This document shows positions 53,550 to 62,711 of a DNA stretch of 64,000 nt, one piece after another. The number at the start of each line of letters is the position of its first letter. The first letter of the stretch is position 1. The notes below the pieces were generated by a model. It had not been told where the DNA came from. It did not search any database and was given only the letters and a program-made list of their open reading frames with translations. Source of the stretch: RYN-230 sp963711705 (GTDB taxonomy: Bacteria; Actinomycetota; Actinomycetes; Streptosporangiales; Streptosporangiaceae); the NCBI GenBank assembly GCA_963711705.1, contig CAVQFM010000007.1:124001-188000 (forward strand), read 5' to 3'. Position numbers and translations under genes: made by a program.

Positions 53550-55234
53550 CGGGCTCTCTCACCCATGTCGACCACTGTCAGGCCCGGGTGCGCGGGCCGG
53601 TCCATGTCAGCTAGCGCCTGCCCCGCTTCGGCCAGCCCAATAACCCGGCCGACCAGCAGGTCGGGGCGCAGCGTGCGGTCCGCCACCTGGGACAGCATCG
53701 CCGGGTAGTCGCGGGCGGCCATGCCGTGCGAGCCGTAGATCTCCAGTTCCCGCGCGATGACCAGGTTCATCGGCAGCGGCGGGGCCGCGTCCGGGCCGAT
53801 CAGCAGGCCGACCTGGACGTGCCGGCCGCGCGGGCGCAGGCAGCGCAGCGAGCTGGCCGCGGTGGCCGGGGCGCCGAGCGCGTCGATCGACACGTGCGCT
53901 CCCCCGCTAGTGATGTCCTGGATGACGTCCGCCGGGTCGGTGCCCGGGCCGGCCTGGACGGTGTGCTGCGCGCCCAGTTCCGCCGCCCGGGCCAGCGCGG
54001 CCGGGGCCACGTCCACCGCGATCACCCGGGCGCCCCGCGACGCCGCGATCATCGTGGCGGACAGCCCGACCCCGCCGCAGCCGTGCACGGCCAGCCAGTC
54101 GCCCGGGCCGGTCCGGCCGTGCGCGGTCACGGCGCGGAACGCGGTGGCGAACCGGCAGCCCAGGCTGGCCGCGGTGACGAAACCGACCTCGTCCGGCAGC
54201 GCGACCAGGTTCAGGTCGGCGGCGTGGATGGCCACCCGCTCGGCGAACGAGCCGGGCAGCGTGAAGCCGGGCTGGGTCTGCTGCGGGCACACCTGCGCGT
54301 CACCGGCCCGGCAGTACGCGCACCGGCCGCAGCCGCAGGCGAACGGCACGGTGACCCGGTCCCCCGGCCGCCACCGGGTCACCTCCGGCCCGGCCTGCGC
54401 CACCGTCCCGGCCAGCTCGTGCCCGGGGATGTGCGGCAGCCGCACCGGGTCGTGGCCCTGCCAGGCGTGCCAGTCCGACCGGCACACCCCGGTCGCGCCG
54501 ACCGTGATGACCACGCCGTCCGGCGGGCAGCCGGGCTCGGGCACGTCGGTCAGCACCGGGGTGGCCCGGTAGGCGGAGTAGCTGACCGCCTTCACGAGCT
54601 TCGGCGGGCCGATCAGGATGACCTCCAGGGTGCGCGGGCCGTGCACGCCCTCGACCCGGTCCAGCTCGATGTCGCTGGTGGCTGACGGCCCGCTGATCCA
54701 GGTCAGCGGGCGGTCCGGGCGCAGCCGCGCGACGGCCTCCGGGACCAGCGCCACCACCTGGCTGGCGCGGACCAGGCACAGGTGGTAGTCGGGGATGAGG
54801 CTGAGTGCGCGGCGGCCCTGGCCCGCCGACCCGTCCAGGATGATGGTGCCGGTCTCGGCGATCGCCGCCGCGGCCGTGGTGATCACCCCGTCGAAGGCGT
54901 CCAGGTCCCGGGCGGACAGCTGCCCGTCGTCGGTGACCAGCTCGACCGTGGCCGGCCAGCCGGGCAGGTCGAGGCCGGGCGGGCGGACCACCCGCCGCGC
55001 CCCGCGCTCGGCCAGCGCCGCGATGATCGTGGGCAGCACGTCGTCCGGCTGGGCCCGCCGGACCGTGGCCCGGTAGTCGGTCAGGCGTTCGGCCAGCAGG
55101 TCGAGCAGGTGCGCCGGGCCGGCCGGGCTGTGCGTCCGGTATTCCGCTGTCCGGCTGCTGTCCGGCCTGGCCGCCGCGCCGTCGCGGCCGAGCGCGACCC
55201 GGATCCGGCCGAGCACCTCGTCCCGGGCGCTCAC
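53546..55234 (-). CDS. LutC lactate-utilisation protein fused to a zinc alcohol dehydrogenase
   Basis: One 562-residue frame. Residues 1-210 are LutC (SARDEVLGRIRVALG; TTAAAAIAETGTIILDGS; RTLEVILI at its normal end). After a linker of about five residues, a medium-chain zinc alcohol dehydrogenase begins (KAVSYSAYRATPVLTDVPEP) with catalytic cysteine in TGVCRSDWH, HE in IPGHELAG, four structural cysteines (CGCGRCAYCRAGDAQVC) and the NAD fold GCGGVGLSATMIA. A GTG at 54595 could start the dehydrogenase alone. The LutC start GTG overlaps the lutB stop. The dehydrogenase is suited to lactaldehyde or a related alcohol; LutC works with LutA/LutB to oxidise lactate. Confidence 0.82.
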   Translation of the reverse strand: MSARDEVLGRIRVALGRDGAAARPDSSRTAEYRTHSPAGPAHLLDLLAERLTDYRATVRRAQPDDVLPTIIAALAERGARRVVRPPGLDLPGWPATVELVTDDGQLSARDLDAFDGVITTAAAAIAETGTIILDGSAGQGRRALSLIPDYHLCLVRASQVVALVPEAVARLRPDRPLTWISGPSATSDIELDRVEGVHGPRTLEVILIGPPKLVKAVSYSAYRATPVLTDVPEPGCPPDGVVITVGATGVCRSDWHAWQGHDPVRLPHIPGHELAGTVAQAGPEVTRWRPGDRVTVPFACGCGRCAYCRAGDAQVCPQQTQPGFTLPGSFAERVAIHAADLNLVALPDEVGFVTAASLGCRFATAFRAVTAHGRTGPGDWLAVHGCGGVGLSATMIAASRGARVIAVDVAPAALARAAELGAQHTVQAGPGTDPADVIQDITSGGAHVSIDALGAPATAASSLRCLRPRGRHVQVGLLIGPDAAPPLPMNLVIARELEIYGSHGMAARDYPAMLSQVADRTLRPDLLVGRVIGLAEAGQALADMDRPAHPGLTVVDMGERAR

Positions 55235-56700
55235 CGCGCCCCGCCTTCGTGCTCGTCCCGCCACCACTCGCGGAACGTCTGGGCCGGCGGGACCGGCGCG
55301 TCCCGGGCCGCGGTCCACGCCGACAGCGGCGGCGGCAGCCGCCGGATCCGGCCGCCCCGGCCGAGCAGCCGGCCCAGCCGCCCGGCCCGCTGCCCGGCCT
55401 GGTACCGGGCCGGGCTGGCCATCACCCAGGACGCGGCGGCCATGGTCACCGCCTCCGGGTGGGCCAGCCCGGCTTCCTCGACATGCCGGGCCCGCAGGTG
55501 CACCAGCAGGGACGGGATGTCGATCTTCACCGGGCACGCGTCATAGCACGCGCCGCACAGCGAGGACGCGTACGGCAGCGAGGCGTTGTCCTCGATCCCG
55601 GTCAGCATCGGGGACAGTACCGCGCCGATCGGCCCCGGGTACACCGAGCCGTAGGCGTGCCCGCCGACCCGCTCGTACACCGGGCACACGTTCAGGCAGG
55701 CCGAGCAGCGGATGCAGTGCAGCGCCTGCCGCCCGGCCGGGTCGGCCAGCGCCGCCGTCCGCCCGTTGTCCAGCAGCACCAGGTGGACCTGCTGCGGGCC
55801 GTCGCCCGGGGTCACCCCGGTCCACATCGAGGTGTACGGGTTCATCCGCTCGCCAGTCGACGACCTGGGCAGCAGCTGCAGGAACACCCCCAGGTCGGCC
55901 CAGGTCGGCAGGATCTTCTCGATGCCCATGACGGTGATCAGCGTGTCCGGCAGGGTCAGGCACATCCGGCCGTTGCCCTCGGACTCGACCACGCACAGCG
56001 TGCCGGTTTCGGCGATGGCGAAGTTGGCCCCGCTGATGCCGACCCGGGCGGACAGGAACGCCCGGCGCAGGTGCCGCCGGGCCGCCTCGGTCAGCGCGGC
56101 GGGCGAGTCGGTCAGCCCCGGGTCGACGTCACCCATCTCGCGCAGGAAAATGTCGCGGATCTCGGCCCGGTTGCGGTGGATGGCGGGCACCAGGATGTGC
56201 GAGGGCCGGTCGTGGCCGAGCTGGACGATCAGCTCGGCCAGGTCGGTCTCGTGCGCCCGGATGCCCGCGCCGGCCAGCGCGTCGTTCAGGCCGATCTCGT
56301 CGGTGACGATCGACTTGACCTTGACCACCTCGGCCGCCCCGGTCGCCTGGACCAGGCCGGTCACGATCTGGTTGGCCTCGTTGGCGTCCCGGGCCCAGTG
56401 CACCACGCCGCCCCGCGCGGTGACCTGCTGCTCCAGCTGCTCCAGGTAGCGGTCCAGGTGGGCCATGGTCTCGGCCTTGATGGCCTGGCCCGCCGAGCGC
56501 AGCTCCTCCCAGTCCGGCAGCTCGCCGACCACGCTGGCCCGCTTGGCCCGGATCGTGCTGGTCGCCTTGCCCAGGTTGCGGCGCAGCTGGGTGTTGGCCA
56601 GCGCCCGCCGGGCCGCGGCCGGGAACGGCTCGCTGCCCCGCAGGTGGCCCACGCCGCGCGGCGCGGTCGGCAGGCCCAGGAAGGTGGGCTCGCCGGTCAT
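55231..56700 (-). CDS. lutB: Lactate utilisation iron-sulfur protein LutB
   Basis: A 489-residue protein of the LutB (YkgF) family. The first ~300 residues form the DUF162-like domain (GISGANFAIAETGTLCVVES). Two 4Fe-4S motifs follow: CIRCSACLNVCPVY and CGACYDACPVKIDIP. It carries electrons in the LutABC L-lactate dehydrogenase complex. ATGA overlap with lutA upstream and GTGA overlap with lutC downstream show tight coupling. Confidence 0.93.
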   Translation of the reverse strand: MTGEPTFLGLPTAPRGVGHLRGSEPFPAAARRALANTQLRRNLGKATSTIRAKRASVVGELPDWEELRSAGQAIKAETMAHLDRYLEQLEQQVTARGGVVHWARDANEANQIVTGLVQATGAAEVVKVKSIVTDEIGLNDALAGAGIRAHETDLAELIVQLGHDRPSHILVPAIHRNRAEIRDIFLREMGDVDPGLTDSPAALTEAARRHLRRAFLSARVGISGANFAIAETGTLCVVESEGNGRMCLTLPDTLITVMGIEKILPTWADLGVFLQLLPRSSTGERMNPYTSMWTGVTPGDGPQQVHLVLLDNGRTAALADPAGRQALHCIRCSACLNVCPVYERVGGHAYGSVYPGPIGAVLSPMLTGIEDNASLPYASSLCGACYDACPVKIDIPSLLVHLRARHVEEAGLAHPEAVTMAAASWVMASPARYQAGQRAGRLGRLLGRGGRIRRLPPPLSAWTAARDAPVPPAQTFREWWRDEHEGGAR

Positions 56701-57434
56701 GGCGTGTCCGGGGTGGCCGCCAGGATCTCGGCCAGGTGCACGGTGCGGGTGCCCGCGCGCAGCCGGGACAGGCCGCCGCCGATGTGCATCAGGCACGAGC
56801 TGTCCCCGGCCGTGCACACCTCGGCCCGGGTGGCCAGCACGCTGCGCATCTTGTCGGCCAGCATGGCCGTGGAGGTGTCCGCGTTCTTCACCGCGAACGT
56901 GCCGCCGAACCCGCAGCACACCTCGGCGTCCGGCAGCTCCACCAGGTCGATGCCGCGCACCTGGCGCAGCAGCCGCAGCGGCCGGTCGCCGGCCCGCAGC
57001 AGCCGCAGTGAGTGGCACGTCGGGTGGTAGGTGACCCGGTGCGGGTAGTACGCGCCCACGTCCTCCACCCCGAGCACGTCCACCAGCAGCTGGGACAGCT
57101 CGTAGGTGCGGGCCGCGACCGCCTCGGCCCGGGCGGCCAGCGCCTCGTCCCCGCAGCGCCGGGCCACCATCGCGTGCTGGTGCCGGATCGACCCGGTGCA
57201 TGATCCAGACGGCACGACGATCACGTCAAAATCTTCAAAAACTTCTGCATAACGCCGGACCAGCGGCAGTGCCGCCCGGGCGTACCCGGTGTTCACGTGC
57301 ATCTGGCCACAGCAGGTCTGCGCGGCCGGGAACTCCACCTCGTGGCCCAGGCGTTCCAGCAGCACCGTCGTGGCCTTCCCCGCCTCCGGGAACAGCGTGT
57401 CCGCCAGGCAGGTGACGAACAGCGCGATGCGCAC
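56697..57434 (-). CDS. lutA: Lactate utilisation protein LutA (CCG-domain Fe-S oxidoreductase)
   Basis: A 245-residue protein with two CCG domains: AAQTCCGQMHVNTGY and DAEVCCGFGGTFAVKN, each contributing cysteines to a Fe-S or heterodisulfide-like centre. TYHPTCHSLRLL lies between them. The GTG start is four bases after the lacI stop, so the regulator and lut genes are one transcript. Confidence 0.93.
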   Translation of the reverse strand: MRIALFVTCLADTLFPEAGKATTVLLERLGHEVEFPAAQTCCGQMHVNTGYARAALPLVRRYAEVFEDFDVIVVPSGSCTGSIRHQHAMVARRCGDEALAARAEAVAARTYELSQLLVDVLGVEDVGAYYPHRVTYHPTCHSLRLLRAGDRPLRLLRQVRGIDLVELPDAEVCCGFGGTFAVKNADTSTAMLADKMRSVLATRAEVCTAGDSSCLMHIGGGLSRLRAGTRTVHLAEILAATPDTP

Positions 57435-57438
57435 CGCG

Positions 57439-58551
57439 TCAGCCCGCCGCTTCGGTGGCGGCGGCCGGGGATGGGGTGGGCTGGCCGCTGGCCAGCGCCG
57501 CCGCGCGGCGGGGGCGCCGGGCCGCCCGTGGGCGGCCCTGGCTGGACGCCCGGACCACCAGGTCCGGCTCGAACACCACCTGGCGGTGCCGGTGCGTGCC
57601 GGTGCCGAGGGCCTCCTCGATCAGCAGCTGGGCGGCGGCCCGGCCGAGCTGATGCCGGGGCTGGCGCACCGAGGACAGCGGCACCGCGGCCGCGGCGGCG
57701 AAGTCGACGTCGTCGTAGCCGACGATGGCCACCCGGTCCGGCACCCGGATCCGGCGGGTCGTCATCTCCTGCAGCACGCCCAGCGCGAGCAGGTCGTTGG
57801 CGCAGAACACCGCGGTCGGCCGGGCGCCCGCGGGCAGCCCGGCCAGGGCCGCGCCGGCCCACTGCCCGGCGGCCACGTTCAGCGCCGGGGTCTCCATCAT
57901 GTACAGGTCGGCCTCGGTCCGGCCGGCCCGCGCCAGCGCGCGGATAGCACCCTCCCGGCGGTCGGTGACCTGCCGGATGGACAGCGGCCCGCCGACGAAC
58001 GCGATCTGCTCGTGGCCCGCCTCCAGCAGGTGTGACACGGCCAGGTCGCCGCCGAGCACGTCGTCCACGGACACCGAGCACTGGCCGCGGGACGGTGACC
58101 GGCTGTCCACCAGCACCACCGGGGTGCCCCGGCGCTGCAGCCGGGCCAGCCGCGCGTCGGCCCCGGCCACCGGGGTGATCAGGATGCCCTGCACCCGGTG
58201 CTCTTCCAGTACTTCCAGGTAGCGCGATTCCTTGGCCTTCTGGTCGTCGCTGTTGCACAGGATGACGGCCAGCCCGGACTCACTGGCCTCGTCCTCCACG
58301 CCGCGGGCCACGTCGGTGAAGAACGGGTTGGCCACGTCCAGCACCACCAGCCCGATCGTCCGGCTGCGGCCGGCCCGCAGCTGGCGGGCGGACTCGTTGC
58401 GGATGAAGCCGAGTTCCTTGATGGCCGCCAGGACCCGGCTGCGGGTCGGCTCGGCCACCACGTCCGGCCGGTTCAGCACGTTGGAAACTGTGCCGAGGGA
58501 GACGCCGGCGAGGGCGGCGACCTCCCTGATGCTGACCGGCGTGTCGGCCAC
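57439..58551 (-). CDS. LacI-family transcriptional regulator of the rhamnose/lactate locus
   Basis: A 370-residue repressor. N-terminal HTH SIREVAALAGVSLGTVSNVL with hinge helix LRAGRSRTIGLVV, then a periplasmic-binding-protein-like sugar domain (GVEDEASESGLAVILCNSDD; VGYDDVDFAAAAAVPLSSVRQ). A C-terminal Arg/Pro/Ala tail is extra. AGGAGG precedes the GTG. It is first in the lut operon and divergent from the sugar ABC transporter; a TGAAACGTTATA operator lies between. The ligand is probably rhamnose or a catabolite. Confidence 0.92.
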   Translation of the reverse strand: MADTPVSIREVAALAGVSLGTVSNVLNRPDVVAEPTRSRVLAAIKELGFIRNESARQLRAGRSRTIGLVVLDVANPFFTDVARGVEDEASESGLAVILCNSDDQKAKESRYLEVLEEHRVQGILITPVAGADARLARLQRRGTPVVLVDSRSPSRGQCSVSVDDVLGGDLAVSHLLEAGHEQIAFVGGPLSIRQVTDRREGAIRALARAGRTEADLYMMETPALNVAAGQWAGAALAGLPAGARPTAVFCANDLLALGVLQEMTTRRIRVPDRVAIVGYDDVDFAAAAAVPLSSVRQPRHQLGRAAAQLLIEEALGTGTHRHRQVVFEPDLVVRASSQGRPRAARRPRRAAALASGQPTPSPAAATEAAG

Positions 58552-58676
58552 GGTTCCTCCTGTGCCGCTCAGTGTCGTGCGGCGTGCTGGAACGAGTCAA
58601 CCAGGTAACGATTCGGGCATCGCCGCCCGGGCCTATTGACAGGTCCGTGACTTCGCCTGACACTGCTGGGCATCAC

Positions 58677-58706
58677 TTGAAACGTTATAGCACATCACCG
58701 TATTCA
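58677..58706 (+). promoter_or_regulatory. Promoter of the sugar-transport operon with LacI-type operator
   Basis: TTGAAA (58677-58682), 18 bases, TATTCA (58701-58706) on the plus strand. TGAAACGTTATA (58678-58689) matches the common LacI-family operator TGAAACGTTTCA at 10 of 12 positions and covers the -35, so repression by the adjacent LacI protein is expected. The same site could also control the divergent lacI-lut operon. Confidence 0.55.
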
Positions 58707-58758
58707 GGACGAGAACTGACCTCAGCCGGACAGTCCCCCACAGAAGGGAGACCGGGCC

Positions 58759-60498
58759 GTGACAGCTGGCGGCGACGCGCCTGGCGGGCGGGAGCCGGGG
58801 GGGCCTGGCCCGGCGGGCGCCCAGCCGGGCGCGCCCGGGCCGGCCGGGCGCGCGACGGGCGGCCCGGCGGCCGCCGGCCCCGGGCCAGCGGGGGACGGCC
58901 CCGGTGCGGCAGCGCCCGCCGCGGGCCCTCCTGGGCCAGCCAGCCCGGCCGCCCCGCCGCCCGGTGCGGACGACGCGACCTCCCCAGCCGGGACGGTCAC
59001 GCCCGTGCTGGCCCTGGAGCACGCGGCCAAGTCGTTCGGCGCGGTGCGCGCGGTGGTGGACGGCACGATCGAGCTGTTCCCCGGCGAGGCCCATGCGCTG
59101 GTCGGCGAGAACGGCGCGGGCAAGTCCACGGTGGTGAAGATCCTGGCCGGGGTGCACCAGCCGGACAGCGGGTCGCTGCTGATCGACGGCCAGCCGGTCA
59201 CCCTGCACGGCCCGGCTGATGCCCAGGACGCCGGGATCGCGGTCATCTACCAGGAACCCACGCTCTTCCCCGATCTGTCCATAGCCGAGAACATCTTCAT
59301 GGGCCGCCAGCCGCTGGTGGCCGGGCGGCGCATCGACCGGCGCCGGATGCATGCCGAGACCGCGCAGCTGTTCACCCGGCTCGGCGTCCGGCTCGACCCG
59401 GGCCGGATCAGCCGCGGGCTGTCCATCGCCGACCAGCAGATCGTGGAGATCGCCAAGGCGCTGTCGCTGGACGCCCGGGTGATCGTGATGGACGAGCCGA
59501 CCGCGGCGCTGTCCGCGGCCGAGGTAGCCCGGCTGTTCGAGGTCGTGCGCACGCTGCGCGCGGCGGGCGCCGCGGTGCTGTTCATCTCGCACCGGCTGGA
59601 GGAGGTCTTCGAGATCTGCCAGCGGGTGACCGTGATGCGGGACGGGCGGCACGTGCTGACCAGCGAGCTGGCCGGGCTGACCGCCGATGACCTGGTGCGC
59701 GCGATGGTGGGCCGGCAGATGGAGGAGCGCACCGCTGGCGAGCGCGCCACCCCGGGCGACCGGGTGCTGCTGGTCGAGCACCTGACCCGGGAAGGGGTGT
59801 TCACCGACATCTCGCTGGAGGTGCGGGCCGGTGAGATCGTCGCGCTGGCCGGGCTGGTCGGGTCCGGGCGCAGCGAGGTGGCCCGGGCCGTGTTCGGCAT
59901 CGACCGCTACGACGCGGGCCGGGTGCTAATGCACGGCCGCGAGCTGCGCCGGGCGTCGCCGACCGCCGCGATGGCCGCCGGGATCGGCTTCGTCCCCGAG
60001 GACCGCCGCCAGCAGGGCCTGGTCATGGACATGTCGGTGCAGCAGAACGTGGCGCTCGCCTCGCTCAGCCGGCTGCGCCGGGGCGGGCTGATCCGGTCCG
60101 CGGCCGAGCGGGCGTTCGCGGCCGACTGGGCCGTCCGGCTCAACCTGAAGTACGGCCAGCTGATCGACCCGGTGTCCCGGCTGTCCGGGGGCAACCAGCA
60201 GAAAGTAGTGCTGGCCAAGTGGCTGGGCCGCAGCCCGGCCCTGCTCATCGTGGACGAGCCCACCCGCGGCATCGACATCGCCACCAAGGCCGAAGTGCAC
60301 CGGCTGCTGGCCCGGCTGGCCGCCGGCGGGGTAGCCATCCTGATGATCTCCTCGGAGCTGCCCGAGGTGCTGCTCGTCGGCGACCGGATCCTGGTCATGC
60401 GGGAAGGCCGGCTGACCGCGGAATTCGGGCATGCGGGCGCTTCCGAGGAGAAGATCATGGCCGCGGCGACCGGCCAGCTCGCGGAGCAGGCGTCATGA
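58759..60498 (+). CDS. Sugar ABC transporter ATP-binding protein (RbsA/RhaT-like)
   Basis: A 579-residue protein with two ABC ATPase domains. The first ~75 residues are a Gly/Pro/Ala-rich extension not found in most homologues. Domain 1: Walker A GENGAGKSTVVKIL, signature-like RGLSIADQQIVEIAK, Walker B VIVMDEPTAAL. Domain 2: GLVGSGRSEVARAVFG (degenerate Walker A), VPEDRRQQGLV, LSGGNQQKVVLAKWL. It energises import through the two permeases that follow. GTG start; AAGGGAG upstream. Overlaps the next gene by ATGA. Confidence 0.92.
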   Translation: MTAGGDAPGGREPGGPGPAGAQPGAPGPAGRATGGPAAAGPGPAGDGPGAAAPAAGPPGPASPAAPPPGADDATSPAGTVTPVLALEHAAKSFGAVRAVVDGTIELFPGEAHALVGENGAGKSTVVKILAGVHQPDSGSLLIDGQPVTLHGPADAQDAGIAVIYQEPTLFPDLSIAENIFMGRQPLVAGRRIDRRRMHAETAQLFTRLGVRLDPGRISRGLSIADQQIVEIAKALSLDARVIVMDEPTAALSAAEVARLFEVVRTLRAAGAAVLFISHRLEEVFEICQRVTVMRDGRHVLTSELAGLTADDLVRAMVGRQMEERTAGERATPGDRVLLVEHLTREGVFTDISLEVRAGEIVALAGLVGSGRSEVARAVFGIDRYDAGRVLMHGRELRRASPTAAMAAGIGFVPEDRRQQGLVMDMSVQQNVALASLSRLRRGGLIRSAAERAFAADWAVRLNLKYGQLIDPVSRLSGGNQQKVVLAKWLGRSPALLIVDEPTRGIDIATKAEVHRLLARLAAGGVAILMISSELPEVLLVGDRILVMREGRLTAEFGHAGASEEKIMAAATGQLAEQAS

Positions 60499-61547
60499 CC
60501 ACGGCTGTGACGCAGCGCCAGGAGCCGGCCGGCGCGCCACCCGGGGCCGGCTCGCGGCGGCTGACCGAGCGGGTGTTCCGGATCCGGGAGTCCGGCATCA
60601 TCGCCGTGCTGCTGGTGTTCGTCGCGGTCACCACCAGCATCCAGCCGTCCTTCCTGAACGAGCAGAACCTGCAGTTCCTGCTGATCAACACGACCGTGTT
60701 CGCGCTGCTCGCGCTGGGCGAGACCATGGTCGTGGTGAGCCGGAACGTGGACCTGTCCATCGGGTCGGTGCTGGGCCTGTCGGCCTACGTGTCGGCCAGC
60801 CTGTTCGGGCCGCATCCGGGCATCCCGGTGCCGGTCGTGTTCCTGGTTGGGCTGGGCATCGGGCTCGCCTGCGGGATCGGCAACGGGCTGATGGTGGCCA
60901 TCGGGCGGGTGCCGAGCCTGGTCGTCACGCTGGCCACGCTGTACATCATCCGGGGCATCGACATCCTCATCGTCGGCGGCAACGAGGTGGTCGCGCAGAG
61001 CCTGCCGAACTCGTTCACCAACATCCCCCGGGCGACGGTGCTCGGGATTCCATACCTGGCCATCGCGATCGCGGTGGTGATCGGCGTAGGCGCGTACTAC
61101 CTGCGGTCCTTCCGGTCCGGCCGGGAGCTCTACGCGATCGGCTCGAACCCGGAGGCGGCCCGGCTGGCCGGCATCCCGGTAGGCAGGCGGGTGCTGGTCG
61201 CGTTCACGGTCAGCGGCGGCATCGCCGGGCTGGCCGGCGTGCTGTGGGCGGCGCAGTACCAGACCATTGACTCCACCGCCGGCACCGGCTACGAGCTGAC
61301 GGTGATCTCCGCGGTGGTGGTCGGCGGCGTGGCCATCTTCGGCGGCAGTGGCAGCGCGGTCGGCGCGGCCATCGGCGCCCTGCTGCTGTCCAGCATCAAC
61401 TCGGCGCTGAACGTGCTGGGCATCTCGTCCCTGTGGCTGGAGGCCATCTCGGGCTTCCTGCTGCTGGTGGCCATCACGCTCGACCGGGTCATCTCCGTGC
61501 GGCTGCAGGCCGCGCTGCGACGAAGGAGCGCCGGCGTTGGAACCTGA
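60495..61547 (+). CDS. Sugar ABC transporter permease 1 (RbsC/RhaP-like)
   Basis: A 350-residue membrane permease of the ribose/rhamnose (CUT2) class with about ten hydrophobic helices. TMVVVSRNVDLSIGSVLGLS and YAIGSNPEAARLAGIPVGR are the CUT2 signatures, the latter the ATPase-contact loop. Start overlaps the ATPase stop. Pairs with the second permease downstream. Confidence 0.92.
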   Translation: MTTAVTQRQEPAGAPPGAGSRRLTERVFRIRESGIIAVLLVFVAVTTSIQPSFLNEQNLQFLLINTTVFALLALGETMVVVSRNVDLSIGSVLGLSAYVSASLFGPHPGIPVPVVFLVGLGIGLACGIGNGLMVAIGRVPSLVVTLATLYIIRGIDILIVGGNEVVAQSLPNSFTNIPRATVLGIPYLAIAIAVVIGVGAYYLRSFRSGRELYAIGSNPEAARLAGIPVGRRVLVAFTVSGGIAGLAGVLWAAQYQTIDSTAGTGYELTVISAVVVGGVAIFGGSGSAVGAAIGALLLSSINSALNVLGISSLWLEAISGFLLLVAITLDRVISVRLQAALRRRSAGVGT

Positions 61548-62580
61548 CCACAGCAGGCACCGGCTGAGCGCGGCCGCGCACAGCGCGGTCCGCTGGGAAA
61601 GCGGCCTCGCGCTGCTCGTCGTGGCCATCGTGATCTTCGGCGCGGTCTCCTCCTCGCAGTTCCTGACCAGCTCGAACTTCTTCAACACCGGCGTGACCTC
61701 GGGCGAGATAGCGATCATGGCGCTGCCCATGACGCTGATCATCATCAGCGGCGAGATCGACCTGTCGGTAGCCTCGATCCTCGGCATGTCCAGCGCGCTG
61801 CTCGGCTACCTGTGGGCCCGGCACTGGCCGATGCTGGCCATCTTCGTGATGGTGGCGGTGCTCGGCATCGTGGCCGGCCTGATCAACGGCCTGCTGGTGA
61901 CCCGGGTCGGGCTGCCCTCGCTGGCGGTGACCATCGGCACCCTCGCGCTCTACCGCGGGGTGGCGCTGATCCTGCTCGGGCCGAACACGATCTCGAACTT
62001 CCCGGCCAGCTACACCAACATCGGGGTGATCGCGGTGCCGCGCACCGACATCCCGTGGAACGTGGCCATCTTCATCGTGCTGGCGGTGATCTTCGGGGTG
62101 GTCCTGCACTCCACCGCGACCGGCCGGTCCATCTACGCGATGGGAGCCAGCCCGGAGGCCGCGCTGTTCGCCGGGATCCGGGTCAAGCGGGTCAAGACCA
62201 TGCTCTACGTGGTGTCCGGCCTGGTCTGCGCGCTGGCTGGGGTGCTGTACACGTTCCGCCTGGCCACGGCGGTGCAGAACAACGGGCTCGGCCTCGAACT
62301 GTCCGTGGTGGCCGTCGTGCTGCTTGGCGGGGTGTCCATCTTCGGCGGCAAGGGGTCGCTGGCGGGCGTGGTGCTGGCCGTGATCGCCTTCGCCGCGCTG
62401 CAGAACGCGCTGCTGCTGACCAATTTCAACCAGGAAGCCACCGGGATCGTCATCGGTGCGCTCCTGCTGATCAGCGTCTTCGCACCGAACGTCGCGTCGT
62501 TCCGCCGGGCGGTGCTGCCCCGGTGGGTGCGCGGCCGGTTCGGTGCCCGGTCCTCGTCCATCGGAGCCGTACATGACTGA
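61537..62580 (+). CDS. Sugar ABC transporter permease 2 (RbsC/RhaQ-like)
   Basis: A 347-residue CUT2 permease, a paralogue of the preceding gene. LIIISGEIDLSVASILGMSS and YAMGASPEAALFAGIRVKR are the conserved loops. TTG start at 61537 with AAGGAG eight bases upstream, overlapping the previous gene by 11 bases. The presence of two different permeases is the arrangement of rhamnose (RhaPQ) importers, whereas ribose importers usually have one. Confidence 0.9.
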   Translation: MEPDHSRHRLSAAAHSAVRWESGLALLVVAIVIFGAVSSSQFLTSSNFFNTGVTSGEIAIMALPMTLIIISGEIDLSVASILGMSSALLGYLWARHWPMLAIFVMVAVLGIVAGLINGLLVTRVGLPSLAVTIGTLALYRGVALILLGPNTISNFPASYTNIGVIAVPRTDIPWNVAIFIVLAVIFGVVLHSTATGRSIYAMGASPEAALFAGIRVKRVKTMLYVVSGLVCALAGVLYTFRLATAVQNNGLGLELSVVAVVLLGGVSIFGGKGSLAGVVLAVIAFAALQNALLLTNFNQEATGIVIGALLLISVFAPNVASFRRAVLPRWVRGRFGARSSSIGAVHD

Positions 62581-62711
62581 ACACGGCCAGACATGACCGA
62601 GCGCGGCCCCGGGGGGACATCCCGGCCGGCCGCGCGGCACCAGCGGCCGGCCACCACCCGGCCGGCCACCCCATCAATGTCGTCCGCCCAGATTCATGAA
62701 AGGATTCAGAT

